Shown: positions 35,003 through 43,344 of the stretch, piece after piece
How the letters are laid out: every line of letters starts with the position of its first letter
Position numbering within the stretch: the first letter of the stretch is position 1
Source of the DNA: Phycisphaerae bacterium RAS1
GTDB lineage: Bacteria; Planctomycetota; Phycisphaerae; UBA1845; Fen-1342
DNA length: 64,000 bases
Assembly (NCBI GenBank): GCA_007859745.1
Contig: SMLU01000004.1
Location: 124,001 to 188,000, forward strand
Direction: 5' to 3'
Position numbers and translations under genes: made by a program
The notes under the pieces: model-generated
The model's database searches: none
What the model saw: only the letters and a program-made list of their open reading frames with translations
What the model was told of the DNA's origin: nothing

Positions 35003-36595
35003 CTACCGCGCGCGCCACGACGCGAGCTTCTGCGACATTTCCTTTTCGTCCGGCAGCTTCAGCACATGCGCCAGATCGACTGCCTCCTGCAGCGCCCGCA
35101 GTGCTTCGTCCCGCCGCCCGGCCGCCATGCACAGTTCCGCGGTGCGCCGCAGACAGAAGAGCTGCCCCTCGAACTGATCGGTGTCCTTCAACCGCTCGTA
35201 GGCCAGCTTGTATTGGCTGAGCGCGTCGTCGGGCCGTCCCATCGCTTCGTAGAGCCGCCCGAGCGCCGCCTGAACCGCGGGCCGCGCGTCGTCCAGCGAC
35301 AGCTCAAGCGACTTCTGCATCGCTTCAACGGCCTTCTCCCATTGCTTCAGCCGCTGAAAATGCTCGCCGCGGGCCATCCACGCGGCCGCCTGGCTGCGCT
35401 GCGAGCCGCAGCGCGTCGCCACATCCAGCATGCGGTCAAATGCGGCCATTTCCGCGTCGGCGTCGCCCAGTTCGCGCCACAGCATCGCCAGCTTGCCCGC
35501 GGCCGGCGCCTCTCCGGTCAGGTCGCCCAGCCCGCGCAGCCCATCGAGCACCAGCTCGTGCCAGGCGATCGCGCGGCGGACGTGTGCATGCCGAAAGGCC
35601 CGCAGATCCTCATCGCTCCAATTGTCAACGCGCGGCGGGCGCCGCACGAGCAGCAGATCACAGATGCTGTTCATCGCGTTCACCTGGCCGAACCCATCGC
35701 CGCTCTCGCAGGCCAGCGCCAGCGCCGATTCGTAGCGCGTCATCGCGCCGTCATAGCTGCCGCCGAGCTGCTGCGACAGCCCCAGCGCCGCTTCCGCGGA
35801 AGATCGATCCAGAAGATCGCCGGCCGCGCGGGCCAGCTCCAGCATCGAAGCCAGCCGCGCCTCAGCCCGCCGCCTCGGCCCGGGACCGCCGAGCATCTCC
35901 AGCTTGGCCAGCATCTCAATCGCGGGACGAAAGCGATTGTCGTACTCCAGCGCGGCGCGACAGTCACGGGCCGCCTCGTCCAGCTTCTCTGCCCGAGCCG
36001 CGAGTACCGCGCGCGCGTAATACTCGAGCGCGCTCGGCGTGCGAGCCGGCGGGGCGAAGATCAGATCTGAGAGCGGCTTCTCCGCCGGCGCTGCGGACAG
36101 GCGCTCGAGCGTCCAGCGCGTTGCGGAGTCGATCACGTCAAGCAGTCCGCCGGACGCCTTGTGCCCGCTTGCCGTGCCGTCGACCGCCTGGAGCGAAAGC
36201 TGAAGGGCAACCGCGTCCGCGGTTCCGCTCACGCGGGCGCTGAGCCATAGCTCCGCGCCGAGGCCGCGTTGCACATCCTCCCAGCGCACCTCGGCACCCG
36301 GTCCGCGCTGGAGCTCGCGCCGCGACTGCTCCGCCCAGCTGCGCGGCGCGACCTGCAGCGCCGGCGACTTGCGCAGCCGCCAGCAGAGCGTCTCTTCGAT
36401 TGCGGTTGCAATCCACCCGTCGCGCGCGTCGCCGCCTTCGAATGCGAAACCGGCCACCATGACGCGCGTCCGCTGCGGCGCCTCGTCAGCTAGCGCGGCG
36501 CTCATCAAGCAAAGAAGGAAGCAAGCGGCCAGCGGCCGAAAATTGAGCGTTTGCCTGGTGAGGCGCCGTGTCGGGGATCGAGCAGTGATCAGCAA
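35003..36595 (-). CDS. Exported TPR-repeat protein
   Basis: Translation from ATG 36700 would read a family A repeat. I prefer TTG 36595, preceded by GGAGG at a six-base spacing, giving 530 residues with a signal peptide (FRPLAACFLLCLMSAALA). The first third resembles a FlgO/CsgG-like or adenylate-cyclase-associated beta domain (RVMVAGFAFEGGDARDGWIATAIEETL). The remainder is a TPR solenoid (QWEKAVEAMQKSLELSL, RPAVQAALGRLYEAMGRPDDALSQYKLAY, GRRDEALRALQEAVDLA). No catalytic motif is visible. Confidence 0.7.
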   Translation of the reverse strand: MLITARSPTRRLTRQTLNFRPLAACFLLCLMSAALADEAPQRTRVMVAGFAFEGGDARDGWIATAIEETLCWRLRKSPALQVAPRSWAEQSRRELQRGPGAEVRWEDVQRGLGAELWLSARVSGTADAVALQLSLQAVDGTASGHKASGGLLDVIDSATRWTLERLSAAPAEKPLSDLIFAPPARTPSALEYYARAVLAARAEKLDEAARDCRAALEYDNRFRPAIEMLAKLEMLGGPGPRRRAEARLASMLELARAAGDLLDRSSAEAALGLSQQLGGSYDGAMTRYESALALACESGDGFGQVNAMNSICDLLLVRRPPRVDNWSDEDLRAFRHAHVRRAIAWHELVLDGLRGLGDLTGEAPAAGKLAMLWRELGDADAEMAAFDRMLDVATRCGSQRSQAAAWMARGEHFQRLKQWEKAVEAMQKSLELSLDDARPAVQAALGRLYEAMGRPDDALSQYKLAYERLKDTDQFEGQLFCLRRTAELCMAAGRRDEALRALQEAVDLAHVLKLPDEKEMSQKLASWRAR

Positions 36596-36616
36596 ACCGC
36601 GCCTCCAACCGCCATT

Positions 36617-36735
36617 AACCGAGCCGCGACCGTGAGGGAGCGGTGGTCGATCGACCGCCGGAAGCCACTCCCTCACGGTCGCGGCTCGGACACGCGCCAC
36701 TCGCGCTCGACCGCCGGCGCGGGGGCCGGCCGCTA
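36617..36735. repeat. Family A inverted pair and family C palindrome
   Basis: A left arm (CCGAGCCGCGACCGTGAGGG) and a right arm (CCTCACGGTCGCGGCTCGGA) face each other across about 27 bases. A family C palindrome (GGCGCGGGGGCCGGCCGCTA) follows. Together they fill the gap between two minus-strand genes. Confidence 0.8.
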
Positions 36736-37440
36736 CTCAGCCAGCAGCGCCACGAACGGATTGATATCCAACACGTCGAAAAATCCGTCACGATTAACGT
36801 CGCCGGCGTAGATCGGATTCACGCCGTACGCCGCCTCGTACCCAATCGGGTCCGAGAGTCCGAACACAAAGTCATTAATGTCGAGCACGTTTACGCTGCC
36901 GTCGCGATTCATGTCGCCGGTGATCGCCGGGATGCGCGTCAGCGTCGCCGAACCGCTCGTGAAAAGCAGGCTGCCGACCAGAAACGAGGGGGTCAGCACG
37001 ACATCCGTAAACGCGAAATAGGCGACGCCGTCAGCCTGGATTCCGGCGGAAAGCGTCAGTCCGTACGTGACGGTAATCCCCAGCAGCACGGTCGATCCGT
37101 CGGTGCGCTGATTGACCGTCTCGAAGGGCAGCGCCCCGCTCGCGTTGTAGCTTTCGCCGTTCAGCGCGGCCGACGATCCGGGCGCGAGTGATTCGAGCAC
37201 CGTCGCCAACGGCGTCGGATTCGGAAAGAGCGTTCCGAGCACGCCCCCCTGCCCACGCACCAACCCGTCAATCGCGTGGCGATAACCGAAGCCGGCGTCG
37301 ATCGTATCGGCTCCACTATTGCGCGACTGGTTCGTGGCATTGCGGATTTGCACACCCGTGAGGTCGATCACCGCCGAGTTGTCAGCCAGCGCGGCGCCGA
37401 CGAAAAACACGGTGACGTAGATCGCTGATAATCGCGTCAT
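36733..37440 (-). CDS. Small secreted protein with dockerin-like tag
   Basis: The 235-residue protein has a short signal peptide (LSAIYVTVFFVGAALA) and a strong GGAGGAG ribosome-binding site. The mature part of about 140 residues is beta-rich and unrecognised. Its C-terminus has two EF-hand-like loops, GDMNRDGSVNVLDINDF and GDVNRDGFFDVLDINPF, of the same type as in the divergently transcribed amylase, suggesting a shared location or attachment partner. The first loop has Asn in place of one usual Asp (SVNVLD). Confidence 0.72.
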   Translation of the reverse strand: MTRLSAIYVTVFFVGAALADNSAVIDLTGVQIRNATNQSRNSGADTIDAGFGYRHAIDGLVRGQGGVLGTLFPNPTPLATVLESLAPGSSAALNGESYNASGALPFETVNQRTDGSTVLLGITVTYGLTLSAGIQADGVAYFAFTDVVLTPSFLVGSLLFTSGSATLTRIPAITGDMNRDGSVNVLDINDFVFGLSDPIGYEAAYGVNPIYAGDVNRDGFFDVLDINPFVALLAE

Positions 37441-37471
37441 TCGACCGCTCCTCCAGTTGAATCGATGCCCC

Positions 37472-37516
37472 AGTATAACGCCTCATACCCGGATTCGGCG
37501 CGGTCGCCGCTATAAT
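37472..37516. promoter_or_regulatory. Divergent -10 elements between tagged gene and amylase
   Basis: TATAAT at 37511-37516 (plus strand) lies 31 bases before the amylase ATG, and TATACT on the minus strand (37472-37477) lies 31 bases before the 37440 ATG. Neither has an obvious -35 hexamer, so these are weak predictions. Confidence 0.35.
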
Positions 37517-37547
37517 GAACTCGTCCGACCAACCTCGCGAGGCGTTT

Positions 37548-40109
37548 ATGCAGGTCCAGCGGAATTACCGCATTCTGTCGGTGCTTCTCTCCGCGGCGTC
37601 CATCGCGCCGGTTTTCGCCGGCCTCCCGCCGCGCCCGGTCGAGGACGAGGTCTTCTATCAGATCATGCCGATCGCGTGGCGCGACTCGAACAACGACGCC
37701 CAGCGTTTCGGCGATTTTGGCGGCCTGACGGCGTCGCTCGACTACCTGGAAAACCTCGGCGTGACGGCCGTCTGGCTCAATCCGATTTTCCCGTCTCCGG
37801 CGTATCACGGCTACCAGCACGGCGACGCCAGCCAACTGAACTCCTGGTTTGGAAATGAGGCCGGGTTCCTGGATTTCGTGAGCCAGGCGCACGCCCGCGG
37901 CATCAAGGTTTTCCTTGACCTGGTCTGTTACGGCGTGAGCCACAACTCCCCCTGGTTCTTGTCGGCCTTCAACCACCCGGAGAGTCCGTATGACACGTGG
38001 CTGGCCTTCACCAATGGAGCCAACACTTCGTATCAGGGATACACGTACAACTCGTGGAACGGCTCCTTCGTCGGCTTCATTCACTGGGACCTGCGCACCG
38101 CCGCCGCGCGCGATCTCGTAACGAACTGGTCACGGCACTGGCTCGACCCGAACAACGACGGCGATCCGTCCGACGGCATCGATGGTTACCGGCTGGATCA
38201 TGTCTGGGTCCAATATGGCCAGGGGCCGGACGGCTGGGGATACAACCTCGACGATTTTTGGACTCCGTGGAAGGCGTCGCTGCAACAGGTAAATCCGGAC
38301 GTGTTCACGTTCGCCGAGCAGCACGAATGGGGCAGCTACGGCGCCGAGTACCTGACGGCCTTCGACGCGGCCTTCACCATCCCGTTCATGTTCAGCGCTC
38401 GAGACGCGGTCTCGCAGGAGCTGGCGGCCGGACTGTACGGCACGATGGGCACGGCCGTCAGCCTGCGACCGGCCGATCGCAATTTCCTTGCCATTCTCGG
38501 AAATCACGACGTAGACCGCGTCGCGTCGGCCGTCGGCGCCGTCACCGGCAAGCACAAGCTGGTTGCCGCTATTCTGCTGACGCAGCCGATGCCGCCGGTG
38601 ATCTACTACGGCGACGAGCTGGGGATGCGCGGCGTGAAATCGACGACGAACGGGTCGGACGCTAATGACATCCCGATGCGCGAGCCGTTCAAGTGGAACG
38701 CGGTGGCCGGGCCGCCGATGAGCAACTACTTCGTCCTGAACACGTCCGCCTACGCGAACCGATATGAACGCGACAACGACGGCCGTAGCGTTCAGGAGCA
38801 GGAGGGAATCTCCGGCTCGCTTCTGGAAGAATATCGCGCGCTGATCGCCGCCCGGCACGCCCACGCGGCCCTGCGGCGCGGCTCCTACACGCCCGTGACC
38901 AGCAACAGCACGCGCGTCTGGTCATTCCTGCGGCACGTGAGCGGCGCAGAGTCGATGCTCGTCGCCATCAACCTGCGCGGACAGACGCAGAATGTCACGC
39001 TCGACTTGTCGACCATGTCGATCCCCGGCGGTTCGAGCACGGTTCGCAACATCCTGACGAACCAATTCCTTTCGAATATCACCACCGCGAACCAGTCGGC
39101 TTACAGCCTGTCGCTGCCCGCGTACGGGTACGTCATCCTGGCCAATACGCTGATTCCGCCCGCGCTGCCCGCCAGCCGCGTGGACGGCGTGAATATTCCG
39201 GCCGATCTGGGACAACCCGCGCTGGCCGCGACGCAGAACAACGCCACCGGGCTGGGCGACAACCAGTCTGAATTGAACCAGCTTTTCGTGCGTCGCGAGA
39301 GCGACGGGCTGATTGTCGGTGTCACGGGCAACCTGGCGCAGGACGGCACCGGCTTCGTGCTGACGTTCGATTCGCTCGCGGGCGGACAAAACGTGCTGGA
39401 TACCGAGAATGTCGGCGACCTGCCGAACGGCCTGGCCGAGCTGCACGGCTTACAGTTCGACGCCGGGTTTGCGCCGGATCGGCTCTATTTCATCAACACC
39501 TTCAGCGCCGCCATCTACGTGGACGCCGTGACGCTGCCCACCGGCAGCGGGGCGACGAAGGTCTATCGCGGGCAGGGCGCCGTCGGCGACGGCGACGGGT
39601 TGCTCAGCGGCGGCGCCAACCCCGACGGCATGCAGGTGGCCATGAACAACAGCAACACCGCCGGCGTCACCGCTTCTTCCGCGGCCGGCGCCGCGAGCGC
39701 CACCAGCGGCTTCGAGCTGTTCGTACCGTACGCCGACCTCGGGATCGCGTTTGACCCCGACGCGCCGATCGCCGTCGCCGCCTTTGTCACGCAGGACGAC
39801 GGCAGCGTAAGCAATCAGTGGCTTCCGGGGCTCGGCGGCGGGTTCGGCAATCTCGGACTTGCGCCGAATCTCAATGCGATCGCCGGCGAGCAATACGCCT
39901 TGGCGCCGGCGATCCTGATCGGCGACACGAACTGCGACGGGAGCGTCAACGTGCTCGACATCAACCCGTTCACGCTCGCCATCAGCGATCCGCCCGCGTA
40001 CGCGCAGCAGTATCCCGGCTGCCCGATTCAATCCGGCGACGTCAACGGCGACGGCGACGTGGACGTGCTGGATATCAATCCGTTCGCGGCGCTACTGGTC
40101 GGAAAGTGA
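37548..40109 (+). CDS. Secreted alpha-amylase family (GH13) enzyme with dockerin-like tag
   Basis: The start at ATG 37548 follows GAGG, giving 853 residues with a signal peptide. The (beta/alpha)8 domain shows EVFYQIMPIAWRDS, VTAVWLNPIFPSPAYHGY, DGYRLDHVW with probable nucleophile Asp217, TFAEQHEWG with probable acid/base Glu257, and LGNHDVDR with transition-state Asp321. These are the three GH13 carboxylates, although Gln replaces the usual residue after the catalytic Glu. Beta domains and a DOMON-like segment of about 200 residues follow. The end is a pair of EF-hand-like loops (GDTNCDGSVNVLDINPF and GDVNGDGDVDVLDINPF). It likely hydrolyses alpha-glucans outside the cell; exact specificity cannot be read. 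Confidence 0.88.
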   Translation: MQVQRNYRILSVLLSAASIAPVFAGLPPRPVEDEVFYQIMPIAWRDSNNDAQRFGDFGGLTASLDYLENLGVTAVWLNPIFPSPAYHGYQHGDASQLNSWFGNEAGFLDFVSQAHARGIKVFLDLVCYGVSHNSPWFLSAFNHPESPYDTWLAFTNGANTSYQGYTYNSWNGSFVGFIHWDLRTAAARDLVTNWSRHWLDPNNDGDPSDGIDGYRLDHVWVQYGQGPDGWGYNLDDFWTPWKASLQQVNPDVFTFAEQHEWGSYGAEYLTAFDAAFTIPFMFSARDAVSQELAAGLYGTMGTAVSLRPADRNFLAILGNHDVDRVASAVGAVTGKHKLVAAILLTQPMPPVIYYGDELGMRGVKSTTNGSDANDIPMREPFKWNAVAGPPMSNYFVLNTSAYANRYERDNDGRSVQEQEGISGSLLEEYRALIAARHAHAALRRGSYTPVTSNSTRVWSFLRHVSGAESMLVAINLRGQTQNVTLDLSTMSIPGGSSTVRNILTNQFLSNITTANQSAYSLSLPAYGYVILANTLIPPALPASRVDGVNIPADLGQPALAATQNNATGLGDNQSELNQLFVRRESDGLIVGVTGNLAQDGTGFVLTFDSLAGGQNVLDTENVGDLPNGLAELHGLQFDAGFAPDRLYFINTFSAAIYVDAVTLPTGSGATKVYRGQGAVGDGDGLLSGGANPDGMQVAMNNSNTAGVTASSAAGAASATSGFELFVPYADLGIAFDPDAPIAVAAFVTQDDGSVSNQWLPGLGGGFGNLGLAPNLNAIAGEQYALAPAILIGDTNCDGSVNVLDINPFTLAISDPPAYAQQYPGCPIQSGDVNGDGDVDVLDINPFAALLVGK

Positions 40110-40146
40110 CAGGCGAGTCCGGACTTCCGGGCCGGCGGCTTTTCTT

Positions 40147-40265
40147 TCCGAACCCGCCGCGCCAAGCGGCGGGTTGAGATGCGCACCGCGCTGGACGTCA
40201 ATCGGCGACGCGCCGCCGCGAACGCGCCTGGACGTCACCCCGCCGCTTGGCGCGGCGGGTTCGGA
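40147..40265. repeat. Family B bipartite palindromic element, full copy
   Basis: This is a 119-base copy with a longer spacer than the others, between the convergent amylase and anti-sigma genes. It contains the consensus arms in inverted orientation. Confidence 0.86.
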
Positions 40266-40323
40266 CAGATCAGCGGCTTGCCGGAATGTCTGGGCACTCC
40301 CCGATGGAGGGATTTCGCCGGAC

Positions 40324-41919
40324 TCACCGCGGCTGAGTGCTCGCCTGCGATTCAGCGGCAGGCAGCGGCGGTACAACCAGAATCCGCAGCCGAACGGCGC
40401 CGCCGCTCGGCGATTCACCCAAACTTCCAGGCAGTCCGGCGTGCATCGCACTTCGGGCTCTCGATTCGATTCCCCGCAGCCGCGCAAAAAACATAGGACT
40501 TCCTTTTCGGTCCGCGGTATCGCGTGCAGCGGTCGCCGTCCCGTCAATATCCCGGTCCGTAGGCGCACTCTCGGCCACCAGCGGCACGGCGCCTCCCGCC
40601 GGCGCCGGCTCGGGAAGGCGCGGTGCGGAGGCCGCCGCGTCGGCCCGGTCCTTCGTTTCCGGTTCCCGCGCCTGACCCGCGCTGCGCGCCGCGGCCTCTG
40701 ACTGACCTTCCGCGCGCCGCAACTTTTTGAGCCGGTCCTCGCGCGGATGTGCGTCGCGCGGCACGGTCGCCGGCGCCGGCCGAACGCCCGGCGGCGGCGG
40801 CGCTGCCAATCCCGCGGCGCCCGCGGCACCACCCGGCGTCTCACGAATCTCGCTGCGCCAACGCGTATCCATCCCGCCAACGGACGACGGCTCGCCCGGC
40901 GATTCTGCGTCCGACTCCGATTCCGCGGCAGACCGCAGCGCTTTCAGCGTCTGGCTGAACGAGCCACGGCCGCGCAACGTGTATTCCACCTGCCGCGGCG
41001 CCGCTTCCTCCAGCCGGTCAATCCAGTCAGCCGCTATCGCAGAACTCACGAGGTACTCTTGTTGCGTAGCTATCGCCCCACCGCCACCGCGCCCACCGAC
41101 CATCCCCACCGCCTGGTCGCTCTTCGATTCAGCAAACCCTTCGAGTGCGCGCCGGACGGCCGTTGTGGCTTCCGGCGAATCGGCGCGCACTGTCACATCG
41201 AGCGTCAGCGCTTCGGGCGCCACCGACATCAGCGCCCCGCCCAAGTACACCTTGTCCGATTCTGGCGCAGCGCCGGCCGGCCGCGCCTCCGGCGCGTCAG
41301 CTCGCGCGGCCAGCTCGCCCCCGACTGCCGGCGGAGGTACGCCCTCACTCGCCGCAATCTGCTTCTCCCCTGCTGCAGGCGCAACCGCCGCGGCGGGCGC
41401 AGTGCGCGTGGCGAATACCGTTGCTCTGTCCGCCTCTTCTTTCGCATCCTCAGCGGGAGATGCCGCCACGGACGGCTCCGCCGGACCACCCCACGGCGCC
41501 TTGTCCGCGGCGGCTAGCTGCCGTTCGACCGGAGCCGCCGCGTCCCTGGTCGCCTTGGTCTCGCGAAGCACCGCGTCCGGCAGATACACCTGCGTTCCAA
41601 CCAGCGCAAACAGCGCCACGACCGCCGCCGCCGAAAACACTCGCAATACGAGCGAAAGCCGCACCAGCCGTGGCGCCGCCCCACCGCCGGCCGCCGGCCG
41701 CTCCGCCAGAGTCGCCAGCGCCGCGCGCAGCGCCGCCGGCGCCGCCGCCCGCGGCAACTCGCGCAGCGCGACGGACACGTCGCGCAGCTCCTCGAGCCGC
41801 CGCCGCAGCTCCGGCGACGCCGCCAGCGCCCGCTCCACTTCGCGGCGGCGCGCGTCGCCCAACTCGCCATCCAGGTAGGCGGAAAGCTCTTTCTCGAAAT
41901 CCCGCACGTCCGCGCTCAC
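40324..41919 (-). CDS. Membrane-bound anti-sigma factor, zinc-free type
   Basis: The GTG start at 41919 overlaps the sigma-factor stop (GTGA), implying co-translation. The N-terminus, FEKELSAYLDGELGDARRREVERALAASPELRRRLEEL, is the anti-sigma domain helix arrangement but lacks the His/Cys zinc ligands. A single transmembrane helix follows (LRVFSAAAVVALFALVGTQV, near residue 100). The extracytoplasmic part of about 400 residues is Ala/Pro/Glu-rich, with a folded centre (ALTLDVTVRADSPEATTAVRRAL...RQVEYTLRGRGSFSQTLKAL). It probably sequesters the neighbouring ECF factor at the membrane; the signal is unknown. Confidence 0.78.
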   Translation of the reverse strand: MSADVRDFEKELSAYLDGELGDARRREVERALAASPELRRRLEELRDVSVALRELPRAAAPAALRAALATLAERPAAGGGAAPRLVRLSLVLRVFSAAAVVALFALVGTQVYLPDAVLRETKATRDAAAPVERQLAAADKAPWGGPAEPSVAASPAEDAKEEADRATVFATRTAPAAAVAPAAGEKQIAASEGVPPPAVGGELAARADAPEARPAGAAPESDKVYLGGALMSVAPEALTLDVTVRADSPEATTAVRRALEGFAESKSDQAVGMVGGRGGGGAIATQQEYLVSSAIAADWIDRLEEAAPRQVEYTLRGRGSFSQTLKALRSAAESESDAESPGEPSSVGGMDTRWRSEIRETPGGAAGAAGLAAPPPPGVRPAPATVPRDAHPREDRLKKLRRAEGQSEAAARSAGQAREPETKDRADAAASAPRLPEPAPAGGAVPLVAESAPTDRDIDGTATAARDTADRKGSPMFFARLRGIESRARSAMHAGLPGSLGESPSGGAVRLRILVVPPLPAAESQASTQPR

Positions 41920-42524
41920 GTTCCGCCTGCTCTCCGTTTCGTGGCATCCTCGCCAACGAGCAACTCATGCAACATCGACCGGCCGCGATGAATGCGGCTC
42001 TTCACCGTTCCGATCGGCACGTCCAGCACGTCCGCGATCGCCGCGTAGTCCATGCCCTCAATGTCCTTCAGCACCACCGCGACGCGGAACTCCGCGTCCA
42101 GCGCCGCCAGCGCGGCTTCCAGCCGGCTGAGCATCTCGTGGCGCTCCATCTGCTCCGCCGGCCCCTCTTCATCGCTCGCCGCCGCCAGTGCCGCCGGCCG
42201 ATCGTCGCAATCCGCGTCGAGCGAGGCCGGTGCGCGGCGTGCAACGCGCCGATGCGAAAGTGTCAGGTTGACGGCGATGCGAAAGAGCCAGGTGTAGAAG
42301 TTCGCCCGCGCCTCGAAGCGCGGCAGCGCCTCGAGCGCCTTCGCGAACGCCGTCTGCGTCAAGTCCATCGCGTCTTCCCGGGCACGGCACATGCGGCCGA
42401 TCGCGTTATGGACGCGGTCCTGGTACCGCATCACCAGCTCGCCGAACGCGCCGCCGTCGCCCGCTTGGGCGCGGCGAACGAGTTCAGCATCGCTGGCGAC
42501 GAATTCGTCTGCCGGCCGGGTCAC
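41916..42524 (-). CDS. ECF-type RNA polymerase sigma factor
   Basis: The 202-residue protein starts at GTG 42524. Region 2 is visible in AFGELVMRYQDRVHNAIGRMCRAREDAMDLTQTAFAKAL and FYTWLFRIAVNLTLSHRR. Region 4 is EFRVAVVLKDIEGMDYAAIADVLDVPIGTVKSRIHRGRSMLHELL. This resembles the SigE/RpoE-like ECF groups. It is translationally coupled to the anti-sigma gene downstream. Confidence 0.92.
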   Translation of the reverse strand: MTRPADEFVASDAELVRRAQAGDGGAFGELVMRYQDRVHNAIGRMCRAREDAMDLTQTAFAKALEALPRFEARANFYTWLFRIAVNLTLSHRRVARRAPASLDADCDDRPAALAAASDEEGPAEQMERHEMLSRLEAALAALDAEFRVAVVLKDIEGMDYAAIADVLDVPIGTVKSRIHRGRSMLHELLVGEDATKRRAGGT

Positions 42525-42707
42525 CAGATCTGACCTTGAGATTAGACGCCGGGAGGGCGTCCGGGTTCCTGTCGCAGGAGCTTACTACGTCGCGCTGGGA
42601 TGTGATACAACCGCGTGATTCGAGGGTCGCCGATTGCGGGTCGGAAACTACCGCCGTTCCCCCCAAGTGCGATTAGTGCAATCGCATCAATCCGCGAGAT
42701 AGCGGGG

Positions 42708-43016
42708 CTACTTCGGACCGGAACTCGACCCCGTGCTCGAACCGTCCTTCATGCGTATGAGGCCACGCGAAACCGTTTTCGCCTCGCCCCCGGCGGCCGC
42801 CATGTTAATGACCTTGGGCTGCTCAGAAGTGGACTCTTCGCGCTCGTCATCCGGGTCGGTCAGCCAGGAGAGGATGCTCTCTTCCAGCGACTCGGACTTG
42901 GGCACCTCGAACTTCTCGTTGCACTTCTTGCAACGAACAGCTCGGCCCTGTGCCTCGAGCGGCAGGCGGTACTTGGCTCCGCAATGGGAGCAGGCACACT
43001 TGATCATGTCCGACAC
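42708..43016 (-). CDS. MJ0042-type zinc-ribbon protein
   Basis: The 102-residue protein begins at GTG 43016, preceded by GAGGTG. It has the MJ0042/DUF3006-like zinc ribbon KCACSHCGAKYRLPLEAQGR followed by AVRCKKCNEKFEVP, with Cys9, 12, 29 and 32 as ligands. The remaining 60 residues are acidic and Ser-rich without predicted structure. Planctomycete genomes contain many such ribbon-plus-linker proteins; the target is unknown. Confidence 0.8.
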   Translation of the reverse strand: MSDMIKCACSHCGAKYRLPLEAQGRAVRCKKCNEKFEVPKSESLEESILSWLTDPDDEREESTSEQPKVINMAAAGGEAKTVSRGLIRMKDGSSTGSSSGPK

Positions 43017-43344
43017 GAGTCACCTCTTCGTTCGTTTCTTCGGTCGGCGCGTACTGATCCCGCAGCGCAGAGCCGGGGCAGGACGCCTGACCGGACGCCA
43101 ATAACGCAAGCCTGACTGACGGCTGAAGGTGAATGAAAGGGCGTATGAACGAAGATGAGATTCGGTAAGAGGCCAGGTACGCCAGTAATGCGGCACATGT
43201 TCAGCCGACATGCACCACACCCTTGATACTAACTCAGCTATCGCGACAATTCAATACAAATTATCACACGATTAGGACTAATTCGTAATTTCTTGCGCGT
43301 TCAATCTCGCAGAAGCCGTCCGCTATCAACAGACCGGACGCGCG
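43017..43344. other. AT-richer intergenic region with minus-strand promoter
   Basis: No gene is seen. The region is distinctly lower in GC than its surroundings between about 43220 and 43310. It contains the promoter described next and an 18-base motif (TAGGACTAATTCGTAATT, 43273-43290) that recurs with one change before the ECF operon at 53423-53440. Confidence 0.5.
43227..43255 (-). promoter_or_regulatory. Sigma70-like promoter for the zinc-ribbon gene
   Basis: On the minus strand TTGAAT (43250-43255) and TAGTAT (43227-43232) are separated by 17 bases. The gene starts about 210 bases downstream, leaving a long leader. Confidence 0.45.

Noticed and set aside
36596-36700. The ATG at 36700 as start of the exported TPR protein
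   Set aside because: The extra residues translate a family A repeat and would bury the signal peptide; the TTG at 36595 has a proper ribosome-binding site.
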